From NCBI RefSeq assembly GCF_017876515.1, contig NZ_JAGIOC010000001.1, positions 2,046,001 through 2,110,000 on the forward strand: DNA of 64,000 nt, given 5' to 3'. The position numbers and the translations under genes were made by a program. Positions 41,854-50,017 of this stretch are shown here, in pieces. The DNA comes from Brachybacterium fresconis (lineage in GTDB: Bacteria; Actinomycetota; Actinomycetes; Actinomycetales; Dermabacteraceae). Position 1 is the stretch's first letter; the number at the start of each line of letters is the position of its first letter. The notes below the pieces were generated by a model. It was not told the origin of the DNA and made no database searches. It saw only the letters and a program-made list of their open reading frames with translations.

Positions 41854-44616
41854 TCAGTCCTGGCGCCCGGAGCCGTGGCCGATGCCGCTGTTGCTGCCCG
41901 GACCGGAGCCGTTGTTGTTGCCCGGGCCGCGATTGTCGTTCTCGCGGGGGCCATTCCCGTGGCCGTGGCCATGACCGTGCCCGTTTCCGTGCCCGTTTCC
42001 GTTTCCGTGCCCGTTTCCGTGCCCGTTTCCGGGATGCCCGTCGTCGTCCCCGCCGTCGTCGGGGAAGCCGGCGTCCAGGCCCACGATCATCGGATCATGA
42101 TCGGAGGAGCCGAACACGCCGCCCTCATAGAGGTCGGTAGCGTTGTTGTGGAACCGCGAGTACTGGGTCATCACGGATTCGGGGCCGTTGATCTGCCAGT
42201 CGGTCGCGCCGGTGACCCGTTCGGCACCGTCCGCATCGGCGAGCAGGTGGTCCAGCGAGCCGACCATGCCGCCGTAGCTGTAGGACCAGCCCTGCGGATC
42301 GTAGGTGTCGCCGAGGTCCACGTAGCCCTGCTCGTAGAACAGCTGCAGCGGCTCCTCCTGGGTGTAGGCGTTGAAGTCGCCGCCGTGGAAGACGTCCTGG
42401 ACCCCGAGCTCGTCGGCGGTGGCCTCGCTCCAGGTCAGCAGCGCTTCGGTCTGTTGCAGGCGTGAGGTGCGGGCGTTGCCCTGGACCGGATCGTCCTCGA
42501 GATCGGCATCCTCCGCGTCCTCGGATCCCTTGGACTTGAAGTGGTTGATGGTGAAGAAGAACGGCTCGCCCTCGAGCTGGTCGTCGCCGGTGCCCTGCAC
42601 GGGCACGAACACCTGGCCGATCGGCTCGCGGGCGTTGTCGAACGCCTCATCACCAGCCAGGATCTGGACCTCGCCCGAGGGTTTCACCGCCGCGGGCTGG
42701 TAGATGATCGCGTTGGTGATCACGTCCTGACCGCCGTCCAGGCCCTGGGCGGCGTAGGCGTCGCCGGTGGGCACGTAGTCCCAGGTGCCCTCCCCGTCGC
42801 GCTCGTTCAGCGCGGCGACCAGGGTGGCGGTCGCCTCGTCGGGCGTCTCCCCGAGCCGGGCGGAGTTCTCGATCTCGGTCAGTCCCACCACCTCGGCGCC
42901 GGTGCCGGAGATCGCCTCGACGATCTTGGTCTGCTGACGCTCGAGGTCGTCGGCTCCCCAGGCGCCGCGCAGGTCGCAGCCGCCGCGCACGGTGGTGCCC
43001 TCGCCGTCCATGTTGGTGTAGGGCTCGCAGCCGGGGGTGTCCTCCCCCAGCGTGGTGAAGTAGTTCAGCACGTTGAAGGTGGAGATCTGCAGGTCACCGC
43101 CGACCTCGTCGGGCGCGTCCTGGCGGGTGTCCTCGAAGTCCACGCCATCGGTGTCGGCCCCGCTCCACGGGGTGGTGGTGTTCAACCGCCACTGGTCGAA
43201 GGAGTAGGAGACCACGACGGGGTCGGTGAAGGTGGCGGACGCTCCGACGCGCACCGGCTCCTTCGTAGTCAACCAGCTCATGGGCTGTTCGGGGTTCTCG
43301 GTGAAGTTCGTGGTACGGCCGTCATCCAGCAGCACCAGGTTCTGGGCCTGCTGCTCGAAATAAGCGGTGGCCTCCGCGCCGGGGGCCATGATGTCCCCGG
43401 CCTGCTGCAGGGGCTCGTCGCCGATGGCCAGACCCACCTCGCCGTACTGATTGGTGGCGTACACATCGGTGACGGTGAAGTCGCCCTCGCCGGGCAGGTA
43501 CAGCATGTGCTCGAGGCTCTCGCGCCGGGTCTCGTCGGTGGGGAAATCGCCCTCGAGGGTGGTCGGCTGGACCGTCTCGAGCGGCTCGGTGAGCTGCTCC
43601 AGGCCCTCGGCGCCGACGGAGACCTGGGTGGAGCCGTGGTATTCGGAGACCTCGCCGGTCACGCGCACGGAGTCGCCGATGCTGACCTCAGTGGAGGTCT
43701 CCGGGGAGTACACGAACAGCGCGGTGGAGCCCTCGTGGGAGGAAAGGTCCACCTCTCCCCCGGTGCCGCCGGTCTGGATGACGTAGCCGTCCAGGCCGCC
43801 GTCGGCGTAGACCGCGGTGACCACGCCCTCGGTGATCACGGAGGTGCCGTCCAGCGGGCTCTCGGCGCCGGTGCCCTGGATCTCCGCGATCGTCGCGGCG
43901 GTGGGATCGGCCGGCGGGTCCTCGGGATCACCCGGGTCGCCCGGGTCCCCGGGGTCGGTCGGCTCGGCGCCTGAGGGCGTGGGGGTGGGCTCCCCGGTGA
44001 CGAAGTCGGTGGAGTTCTCGCCGGTGGCCTCGACACGGGAGACCGAGGTGGCATTGGTGGTCGCGGGAGCAGGCGCTTCGCCGGAGAAGGTGACGGCCTC
44101 TCCCCAGCCGACGAGGTCCACCACGGCCGGGTCCTCGGCGCAGGTGGCGCCGTGGCACGCGAGCTCCCCCGCGGCGTTGGACAGGGCGAACACGCCGCCG
44201 GAGCCGGAGGCGTTGATGCCGCCGACGAGGTCGGCCTCGGGCAGCGGTTCACCGTTGCCGTTGCCGTCGGCGAGCTCGATGAGGAAGGTGCCGCCGGCCG
44301 AGACGGTCCCTTCCAGGGCGAGGGTGTTGTGGAAGCTGCCGGTCTTCGAGGCGTACTGCAGCGACCAGCCGTCCAGGGAGAGGTCCTCACCGCTGGTGTT
44401 GCGCAGCTCGACGAAGTCGTTCTGCACGGTGGCGCCGGAGTTGCCGCCCCCGCCGTAGACCTCGTTGATCTGCAGGTCACCGGGTGCGACCACGGCGGCC
44501 CGGGCGGAGGGGACGAGGCCGGGGGTGAGGCTGATGCCGAGGGCGAGCGCGGCGGCAGCGGACCCGACGCGGGCCAGATGCGTGCGCAGCGCGGCGCCGT
44601 GGGTGGGGGTGCTCAT
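41854..44616 (-). CDS. Secreted ExeM/NucH-type endonuclease with lamin-tail domain
   Basis: Protein of 920 aa with a signal peptide (to about residue 40, ending PSARA-AV). A lamin-tail domain follows (LQINEVYGGGGNSGATVQND), then a Pro/Asp linker, an OB-like region (IQGTGAESPLDG, VRVTGEVSEYHGSTQVSV), and an endonuclease/exonuclease/phosphatase domain: ISTFNVLNYF, VVGLTEIENS, TINHFKSKGS, HGGDFNAYTQ and the final GSSDHDPMIVGL. The C-terminus is a Gly/His/Asn repeat tail (12-bp repeat at 41977-42030), without an LAxTG motif. Degrades extracellular DNA; the 5'-nucleotidase gene upstream would handle the products. Confidence 0.9.
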   Translation of the reverse strand: MSTPTHGAALRTHLARVGSAAAALALGISLTPGLVPSARAAVVAPGDLQINEVYGGGGNSGATVQNDFVELRNTSGEDLSLDGWSLQYASKTGSFHNTLALEGTVSAGGTFLIELADGNGNGEPLPEADLVGGINASGSGGVFALSNAAGELACHGATCAEDPAVVDLVGWGEAVTFSGEAPAPATTNATSVSRVEATGENSTDFVTGEPTPTPSGAEPTDPGDPGDPGDPEDPPADPTAATIAEIQGTGAESPLDGTSVITEGVVTAVYADGGLDGYVIQTGGTGGEVDLSSHEGSTALFVYSPETSTEVSIGDSVRVTGEVSEYHGSTQVSVGAEGLEQLTEPLETVQPTTLEGDFPTDETRRESLEHMLYLPGEGDFTVTDVYATNQYGEVGLAIGDEPLQQAGDIMAPGAEATAYFEQQAQNLVLLDDGRTTNFTENPEQPMSWLTTKEPVRVGASATFTDPVVVSYSFDQWRLNTTTPWSGADTDGVDFEDTRQDAPDEVGGDLQISTFNVLNYFTTLGEDTPGCEPYTNMDGEGTTVRGGCDLRGAWGADDLERQQTKIVEAISGTGAEVVGLTEIENSARLGETPDEATATLVAALNERDGEGTWDYVPTGDAYAAQGLDGGQDVITNAIIYQPAAVKPSGEVQILAGDEAFDNAREPIGQVFVPVQGTGDDQLEGEPFFFTINHFKSKGSEDAEDADLEDDPVQGNARTSRLQQTEALLTWSEATADELGVQDVFHGGDFNAYTQEEPLQLFYEQGYVDLGDTYDPQGWSYSYGGMVGSLDHLLADADGAERVTGATDWQINGPESVMTQYSRFHNNATDLYEGGVFGSSDHDPMIVGLDAGFPDDGGDDDGHPGNGHGNGHGNGNGHGNGHGHGHGHGNGPRENDNRGPGNNNGSGPGSNSGIGHGSGRQD
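41977..42030 (-). repeat. 12-bp repeat coding for a Gly-His-Gly-Asn tail
   Basis: About four copies of GTGCCCGTTTCC with some 6-bp variation. Codes for GHGNGHGN units at the C-terminus of the nuclease. Confidence 0.8.
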
Positions 44617-44810
44617 CGCGGGGAACTCCTGGGGGTGGGGATGGGGTGAGTCTGCTGCGGGGGTCCGACGGACGGGGCGGATATCGCTCCTGTCCGACGG
44701 GCGTCGTGCGGCCGTCGGGCGGGCGGGCGTCGGGCAGCCGTCGGGAGGTCGTGCGGTCGGGCGGCCGTCGGGAGGTCGTGCGGTCGTGCGGTCGTGCAGT
44801 CGTGCGATTC

Positions 44811-44865
44811 GAGTGCGACGTCCGGAACGTCTCAGCTGGGTCGAAGGGTTCCGGACGTCGCACTC
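44811..44865. terminator. Long perfect hairpin (family member E)
   Basis: Arms GAGTGCGACGTCCGGAAC (44811-44828) and its exact complement (44848-44865), 18 bp without mismatch, 19-base loop. Behind the 5'-nucleotidase gene (minus strand). No T-tract. Confidence 0.55.
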
Positions 44866-44920
44866 TGCGGGTGGAAGGGGACTTCCCGGCGGCGGGCCGA
44901 ATGCTGAGCGGCGGGCCGCT

Positions 44921-44983
44921 CATCGAGAACGACGTTCGGAACGGATTGACCGACGCAATGTGTTCGGAACGTCGTTCTCGATG
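44921..44983. terminator. Long hairpin (family member F)
   Basis: Arms 44921-44942 and 44962-44983 pair at 21 of 22 positions (outer sequence CATCGAGAACGACGTTC), 19-base loop. The nearest hairpin to the 5'-nucleotidase stop. Its GGAAC inner end is shared with hairpin E. Confidence 0.55.
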
Positions 44984-45013
44984 GGTGCGCAGCACCGGAT
45001 CGGGCGGGGTGGG

Positions 45014-47581
45014 TCAGCGGCGCATCAGGCGGTGACGCAGACCGAGCGCTCCCAGCCCGGCGAGGGTGAGGAACCCGATCACCGCGGCGAGGGGGCCGAC
45101 GTCGGCGCCGGTGCGGGCGAGGCCCGCCGGGGTCTCGCCCGCCGTGGTCCCGTCCGTGGAGGCGCCGCCCGTGGTGTCGTCGACGGCCGGGGTGACGGTG
45201 CCATCGTCCTGGGGAACGTTGCCCTGGTCACCACCCTGAGCGCTGTCCTCGCCCTGGCCGTCACTGCCCTCGTCGTCGCCACCCTGAGCGCTGTCCTCGC
45301 CCTGGTCGTCACTACCCTCGTCGTCGCCACCCTGAGCGCTGTCCTCGCCCTGGCCGTCACTGCCCTGGTCGTCACCGCCCTGAGCGCTGTCGTCGCCCTG
45401 GTCGTCACCGCCCTCGTCGTCGCCACCCTGAGCGCTGTCGTCGCCGCTGTCACCGCCGTCACTCGGCGGCGGAGTGGCGTCCTCGCCGTCATCCGTGGCG
45501 CAGCCGTCGGGCGCTCCGCCGGAGGTCCAGGTGAAGGAAGGGATGTCGAAGGTGATGTCGGTGCCGGTGTCCGGGATCGCGGTGATGCTCAGCGGCACCT
45601 CGGTGCCCTCGGGCACGCACAGCCAGTCCGTCAGCGTCACGTCACCATAGGCGCGCCCCAGGTCCTCGACCATCTCGTAGGGCGCCTCGAAGCTGCCGTA
45701 CTCGCCGGCGTCGACGACGACGGTCTCGATCCGGGGAGCGCCGAGGCTCAGGGACTCGAGGCCACCGATGCGCAGCACCGGGTCACGGTCCACCCCCGCC
45801 GCGGAGTCGTACTCGCCGGCGTCGAGGATCTGCAGGTCCAGCTGGCGCTGCGAGTAGTCGGGCTCGAGGTTCTGATGCGCATCGAGGTACTGGACGAAGG
45901 CGTCGCGGTCCAGCACGCCGGAGTCGCTGACGTCGGCGGCCTCGGAGAGGGTCCACATGTTGTCGCCGCCCTCGAAGAGGAAGCTGGCGGTCACGATGGT
46001 GTAGGTGCCCTCGAGGTCGATCGGCTCGTCGTCGATCCGGACCGAGGTGATGTGCTCGTCCATCCCGGCGGTCGAGTCGAAGGTGTACTCGACGTTGTTC
46101 GAGACGCTGAAGGCGAGGAACTCGCTGGTGGGTGCTCCGGACTCGTCACGCTGCCACTGCTCCTCGAGCATCTGGACGAACTGGGCGCCGGTGACCTCGC
46201 CGGTGTTCAAGGTGTTGCCGAAGGGAACCATGGTGTTGGCCTCGGCGTAGGTGACCACACCGTCGCCGTCGGCGCCGGCCGCGTCGTACCAGAGCTCGGC
46301 GCGGATGCCGCCGGGGTTCATCCAGCCGATCACCTCGTGGTCCTGTTCGGCTCCCTTGTTCTCCAGCCACCACGTCATGGAGTCGGCGAGCATGTCGCCG
46401 GCGGCGGAGTGGCGGGAGCGGTCATCGCCCTTGGTGTTGGCCTGGTCGGTGACCGGGGCCTGGGTCCGGCGGATGCCGTCCTCGTCGTATGCGGCGACGG
46501 TGGAGTCCCAGGAGGTGGTGATGTCGTCGGCGATGGTGCCGACCTCGACGGAGCCCTCCTCCTTCGCGTTCTCGACCGCTTCGGCGACGACGGTGGAGGC
46601 CTTCTCATAGGTGTCGTTGCCCGCGCAGGTGGCGGGGTCGGTGTTCTCGGTGGGAATCAGCTCGGTGCCGCTGTCGACCACGTCCCAGTCGTCGTCCCCG
46701 AGCTGCAGGGTGACCGAACCGAGGTTCGCGCCGCTGGAGCCGGTCTGGACGATCGGACGGACCTCGCCGTCCTGGCCGGGAACGGGGGCGTCGTAGGCGT
46801 AGGTCTGGTGGGAGTCGCCGTTGAAGATCGCGTCGACCTCGGCCGACGTCTCCGTGACGATCTTGTCGAAGATCGGGTCGGAGTTGGCGGGGGCCTCGCC
46901 CGGGGCCGCGTTGCCGGAAGCGCCCTCGTGGTACGAGGCGACGATGACGTCGTACTCCTCTCCGGAGCCCTCGAGCTGCTCGACGGCGGCGTTGACGGAA
47001 TCGACCGGATCGCGGATCTCGAGCCCTTCGATCATGGCGGGGCTGACCTTGCCGTAGGTCTTCGTGGTCACGGCGCCGATCACGGCGACGTTCACGTCTC
47101 CTGCGTCGACGATCGTGTACGGCGTCTGGGCGTGATCGTCGGTGCCCTCGTGGAAGACGTTCGCGGCGATGTAGGGGAAGTCGGCGCTCTCGGAGATGCG
47201 GCCGTTGAGGTCGTCCTGGCCCTGGTCGTACTCGTGGTTGCCGATCGCGCTCGCGTCCACGCCGAGGGCGTTCAGGAAGTCGAGGGTCGGCTCGTCGTTC
47301 GCGACTGCGGAGACGAAGGCGCTGCCGCCGACGTTGTCCCCGGCGGACAGCAGGGCGGAATTCTCGTGCTCACCCTGCTCGGTCACGACGGTGCAGGCGA
47401 AGGCGTCGCCGGCATCGAGCGCACCATGGAAGTCGTTGAAGGTCAGCAGGGTGACCTCGTCGCCCGCTTCGGCGGCGACAGCGGCGCCGAGCGGCATGAC
47501 GGCCGAGGCGGCCACCAGGGCGGCGGCGCCGAGACCCACGGACGCGCCGCGCGCAAGACGGCGTGCAGGGATGTCGAGCAT
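45014..47581 (-). CDS. LAxTG-anchored 5'-nucleotidase / UDP-sugar hydrolase
   Basis: Secreted metallophosphoesterase of 855 aa: signal peptide ending AAVAAEAG near residue 37; LLTFNDFHGALD, SAGDNVGGSAF, GNHEYDQGQ, NGDSHQTYAY form the metal site, and a 5_nucleotid_C domain follows (GGIRAELWYD, FVQYLDAHQNLE). Then an Asp/Gly-rich stalk built of 16-residue repeats (45234-45447) and an LARTG sorting signal with hydrophobic helix and basic tail. This is the LAxTG form expected for a class E sortase; the sortase itself is not in the window. Releases phosphate and nucleosides from nucleotides at the cell surface. Confidence 0.9.
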   Translation of the reverse strand: MLDIPARRLARGASVGLGAAALVAASAVMPLGAAVAAEAGDEVTLLTFNDFHGALDAGDAFACTVVTEQGEHENSALLSAGDNVGGSAFVSAVANDEPTLDFLNALGVDASAIGNHEYDQGQDDLNGRISESADFPYIAANVFHEGTDDHAQTPYTIVDAGDVNVAVIGAVTTKTYGKVSPAMIEGLEIRDPVDSVNAAVEQLEGSGEEYDVIVASYHEGASGNAAPGEAPANSDPIFDKIVTETSAEVDAIFNGDSHQTYAYDAPVPGQDGEVRPIVQTGSSGANLGSVTLQLGDDDWDVVDSGTELIPTENTDPATCAGNDTYEKASTVVAEAVENAKEEGSVEVGTIADDITTSWDSTVAAYDEDGIRRTQAPVTDQANTKGDDRSRHSAAGDMLADSMTWWLENKGAEQDHEVIGWMNPGGIRAELWYDAAGADGDGVVTYAEANTMVPFGNTLNTGEVTGAQFVQMLEEQWQRDESGAPTSEFLAFSVSNNVEYTFDSTAGMDEHITSVRIDDEPIDLEGTYTIVTASFLFEGGDNMWTLSEAADVSDSGVLDRDAFVQYLDAHQNLEPDYSQRQLDLQILDAGEYDSAAGVDRDPVLRIGGLESLSLGAPRIETVVVDAGEYGSFEAPYEMVEDLGRAYGDVTLTDWLCVPEGTEVPLSITAIPDTGTDITFDIPSFTWTSGGAPDGCATDDGEDATPPPSDGGDSGDDSAQGGDDEGGDDQGDDSAQGGDDQGSDGQGEDSAQGGDDEGSDDQGEDSAQGGDDEGSDGQGEDSAQGGDQGNVPQDDGTVTPAVDDTTGGASTDGTTAGETPAGLARTGADVGPLAAVIGFLTLAGLGALGLRHRLMRR
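45234..45447 (-). repeat. 48-bp tandem repeat coding for the stalk
   Basis: Periods start at 45234, 45282, 45330, 45378 and 45426, each beginning CCCTGAGCGCTGTC on the plus strand. Codes for 16-residue units such as GGDDEGSDDQGEDSAQ between the enzyme and the wall anchor. Confidence 0.9.
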
Positions 47582-47930
47582 GAGGAGGGCTCCTGAGGAG
47601 GGAGAGGAGGGGATGGCGGTGTGCTGCGGCTATCTCAGTCCATGCGGACCAGGACACGCCCAGGTTTCCCCGACCTGGCCGACACCTGTCATCGAATGTT
47701 CACCCTCCGGCTCGATTCGCGCTCCCGCCGTGATCGGACTGCAACAGCGGCTTTGCCGCCGCTTGACCCGGCACCTCGGCGGGCCCGCCGTCACCGACCT
47801 CCCCGCGCCTCGGCGCAGAGGGGGCGCCGCCCCGTCAGCGCCAGCGCCAGCGCCGCCCCGTCGGCGCCAGCGTCGCCCCGTCAGCGTCGCTCGGTCGGCG
47901 TCGCTCGGTTGGCGTCGGTGCCGGCGCCAC

Positions 47931-47973
<43 letters not shown>

Positions 47974-48015
47974 ACCATCCCGCATCCAGCGACCTGGACC
48001 ACCGGTGACCGCTTA

Positions 48016-48082
48016 CCAGGTGTGACGCCACACCAGGTGCACCGACCATCCGGTTCCCCCACCCGTCGGAAATGAGTAGCAT
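48016..48082 (+). promoter_or_regulatory. Putative ndh promoter with upstream dyad
   Basis: A dyad ACCAGGTGTG-ACGC-CACACCAGGT (48016-48039, nine of ten pairs) lies upstream of GTTCCC (48054-48059) and TAGCAT (48077-48082), spaced by 17 bp. The implied 5' leader is about 200 bases. The -35 is weak, so this is a guess. Confidence 0.3.
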
Positions 48083-48291
48083 CGATGAGGACTTCGGACG
48101 GCCCGCCATCCCTGCGCCCGTCTCCGGCTCCGAGCCCGACCGATCTCGGGTTCGCCATCCCGGGTCGCACCCGGCACCGCCCGCAGCCCACCGCTCCTCA
48201 CCCATCTCCCGCCGACGCCGGCACCCGCTCAGGGATGCCATGAGCATCCCGCGGGGAGGCCGACCACCGTCACTCCAAGGAGTCAGTCCCC

Positions 48292-49737
48292 ATGGTCCTG
48301 CCGTTCCTCACCCCGCGCCCCACCGTCCCCGCGAAGGACGGCGCGAGCTGGCCGCACGTGATCATCCTGGGAGGCGGCTTCGCCGGTGCCCATGCCGTGG
48401 GCGCCCTGCGCGACGCCCGCGTGCGCGTCACCCTGATCGACCGCAATGTCTACAAGACGTTCCAGCCGCTGCTGTACCAGGTCGCCACCGCCGGACTGAA
48501 CCCGGGCGACGTCACCATGTTCCTGCGCGGGCTGTCGCTGAAGGTCCCGAACATGCGCTACCGCCAGGGCGAGATCGAGGGCGTCGAGCCCGAGCGCAAG
48601 GTGGTCCGCCTCAACGAGGGGCAGAAGGGCGTCCAGGAGCTGACCTACGACTACCTCATCGTCGCCAACGGTGCGACGACCACCTACTTCGGCACCCCCG
48701 GCGCCGAGGAGCACGCGATGCCGATGTACACGCGCTCGCAGGCGCTGGCCATCCGCGACCGCGTCTTCTCCGAGCTGGAGCGCTCCACCCGCGAGGACGC
48801 GCCCATCCACGACAAGCTCAACGTGTGCATCGTCGGCGGCGGGCCGACGGGAGTCGAGATCGCCGGGGCGCTGGCGGACTTCCGCATGCAGGAGCTCGAC
48901 ATCCTCTACCCCGAGATGGACCCGGGGACCCTGCAGGTCACGGTGCTGAACCGCGGCGATGAGCTGATCAAGGAGTTCTCGCCGGAGTTCCGCCAGTACG
49001 CCGCGGACGAGCTGGAGGATCGCGGCGTGAGGCTGCGGCTGGGCCACGGCGTGAAGTCCGTCGGCTACGACCATGTGGTCCTCGACGACGACACGGTCCT
49101 CGAATCCGACATCACCATCTGGGCCGCGGGCGTCGCCATCCCCACGTCGGTCAAGGAATGGGGGCTTCCGCAGGACAAGCGCGGCCGCCTCGCGGTCGAC
49201 GATTACCTGCAGGTCAAGGGCTTCCCGGGCGTATACGCCGCGGGCGACATCGCCAGCCAGGACGACCCCCTCCCCCAGCTCGCGCAGCCCGCGATCCAGA
49301 CCGGCCAGGCGGCGGCGAAGAACATCGCCGCGGAGGTCGCCGGCAAGTCGCGCAAGAAGTTCTCCTACACGAACCTGGGCACCATGGCCACGATCGGCCG
49401 CCACGCCGCGATCGCGGAGATCCCCGTGATCGGCGGGCTGACCGGATCCCTCGGCTGGTCGGCCTGGCTGGGCGTGCACATCGTCAAGATGATCGGCCAC
49501 CGCAACCAGCGCGCCGTCGCGATGAACCTGATCTCGCTGTACGGCGGCACCCGCGCCACCCACCAGCCCAATCCCGTCGTCGGCGAGGTGGATTCCCTGC
49601 GCGCGGCCCGGATCTTCGAGGCACAGGCCCCGCACCGCTACTTCGGCAAGGGCGCCCTCGCGGGCACGCCCCACACTCGCGAAGCGGCTCAGGAAGCCCC
49701 GGGCGCCCGCGACGTCTCCGACCCGATCAAGGACTGA
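48292..49737 (+). CDS. ndh: Type II NADH dehydrogenase
   Basis: Non-proton-pumping NADH:quinone oxidoreductase of 481 aa, a peripheral membrane flavoprotein. FAD motif VIILGGGFAGAHAVGALRDA, QPLLYQVATAGLNPGD, NADH motif VCIVGGGPTGVEIAGALAD, second FAD contact VYAAGDIASQDDP and the quinone-site region AQPAIQTGQAAAKNI. The C-terminal hydrophobic helix (GSLGWSAWLGVHIVKMIGH) attaches it to the membrane. RBS AAGGAG is eleven bases or so upstream. Lies alone, convergent with the transglutaminase operon. Confidence 0.93.
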   Translation: MVLPFLTPRPTVPAKDGASWPHVIILGGGFAGAHAVGALRDARVRVTLIDRNVYKTFQPLLYQVATAGLNPGDVTMFLRGLSLKVPNMRYRQGEIEGVEPERKVVRLNEGQKGVQELTYDYLIVANGATTTYFGTPGAEEHAMPMYTRSQALAIRDRVFSELERSTREDAPIHDKLNVCIVGGGPTGVEIAGALADFRMQELDILYPEMDPGTLQVTVLNRGDELIKEFSPEFRQYAADELEDRGVRLRLGHGVKSVGYDHVVLDDDTVLESDITIWAAGVAIPTSVKEWGLPQDKRGRLAVDDYLQVKGFPGVYAAGDIASQDDPLPQLAQPAIQTGQAAAKNIAAEVAGKSRKKFSYTNLGTMATIGRHAAIAEIPVIGGLTGSLGWSAWLGVHIVKMIGHRNQRAVAMNLISLYGGTRATHQPNPVVGEVDSLRAARIFEAQAPHRYFGKGALAGTPHTREAAQEAPGARDVSDPIKD

Positions 49738-49794
49738 CAGGCGGGGCGGCGGCTGGGCAGCACCTGTCGTAACGCGCCGCGTCGGGAGTCCCGT

Positions 49795-49942
49795 CAGCCC
49801 TGCCGCGGATCGGGTTCCGCCGGCCCTGTCGAGCATCGCGAGTTGCCAGCCCTGCCCAGCATCGAGTTGCCAGCCCTCTGCCGAGCATCGAGTGTCGACA
49901 GCCCTGCCGCGGATCGGGTTCTGCCGGCCCTGTCGAGCATCG
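49795..49942. repeat. 44-bp direct repeat in the convergent spacer
   Basis: The 44-bp unit at 49795-49838 recurs at 49899-49942 with one mismatch; shorter fragments (CAGCCCT, GAGCATCGAG) lie between. It runs into hairpin G. Confidence 0.8.
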
Positions 49943-49997
49943 AGAGCGTCGTTCTGGGCGCCTCGGCCGACGTCGAGGCGCCCAGAATGACACTCTC
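49942..49997. terminator. Long hairpin between convergent genes (family member G)
   Basis: Arms 49942-49964 and 49975-49997 pair at 21 of 23 positions, 10-base loop; inner end TTCTGGGCGCCTC. Sits between ndh (plus) and the transglutaminase gene (minus). Inner arm sequence resembles hairpin H at 56887. Confidence 0.6.
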
Positions 49998-50017
49998 GGC
50001 TGGCCGGTCCGGCCCCG

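Larger units (their letters stand above)
44617..45013. other. Gene-free stretch with two hairpins and simple repeats
   Basis: No gene supported between the 5'-nucleotidase and the nuclease. It contains a low-complexity GTCGTGCGG/GGCCGTCGGG array (about 44685-44805) and two long hairpins (44811-44865, 44921-44983). Confidence 0.5.

Noticed and set aside
44465..47596. Plus-strand frame of 1043 codons with hydrophobic Val-Ala-Leu repeats
   Set aside because: It is the antisense reading of the 5'-nucleotidase stalk repeats (45234-45447); the minus strand has the enzyme motifs, signal peptide and sorting signal.
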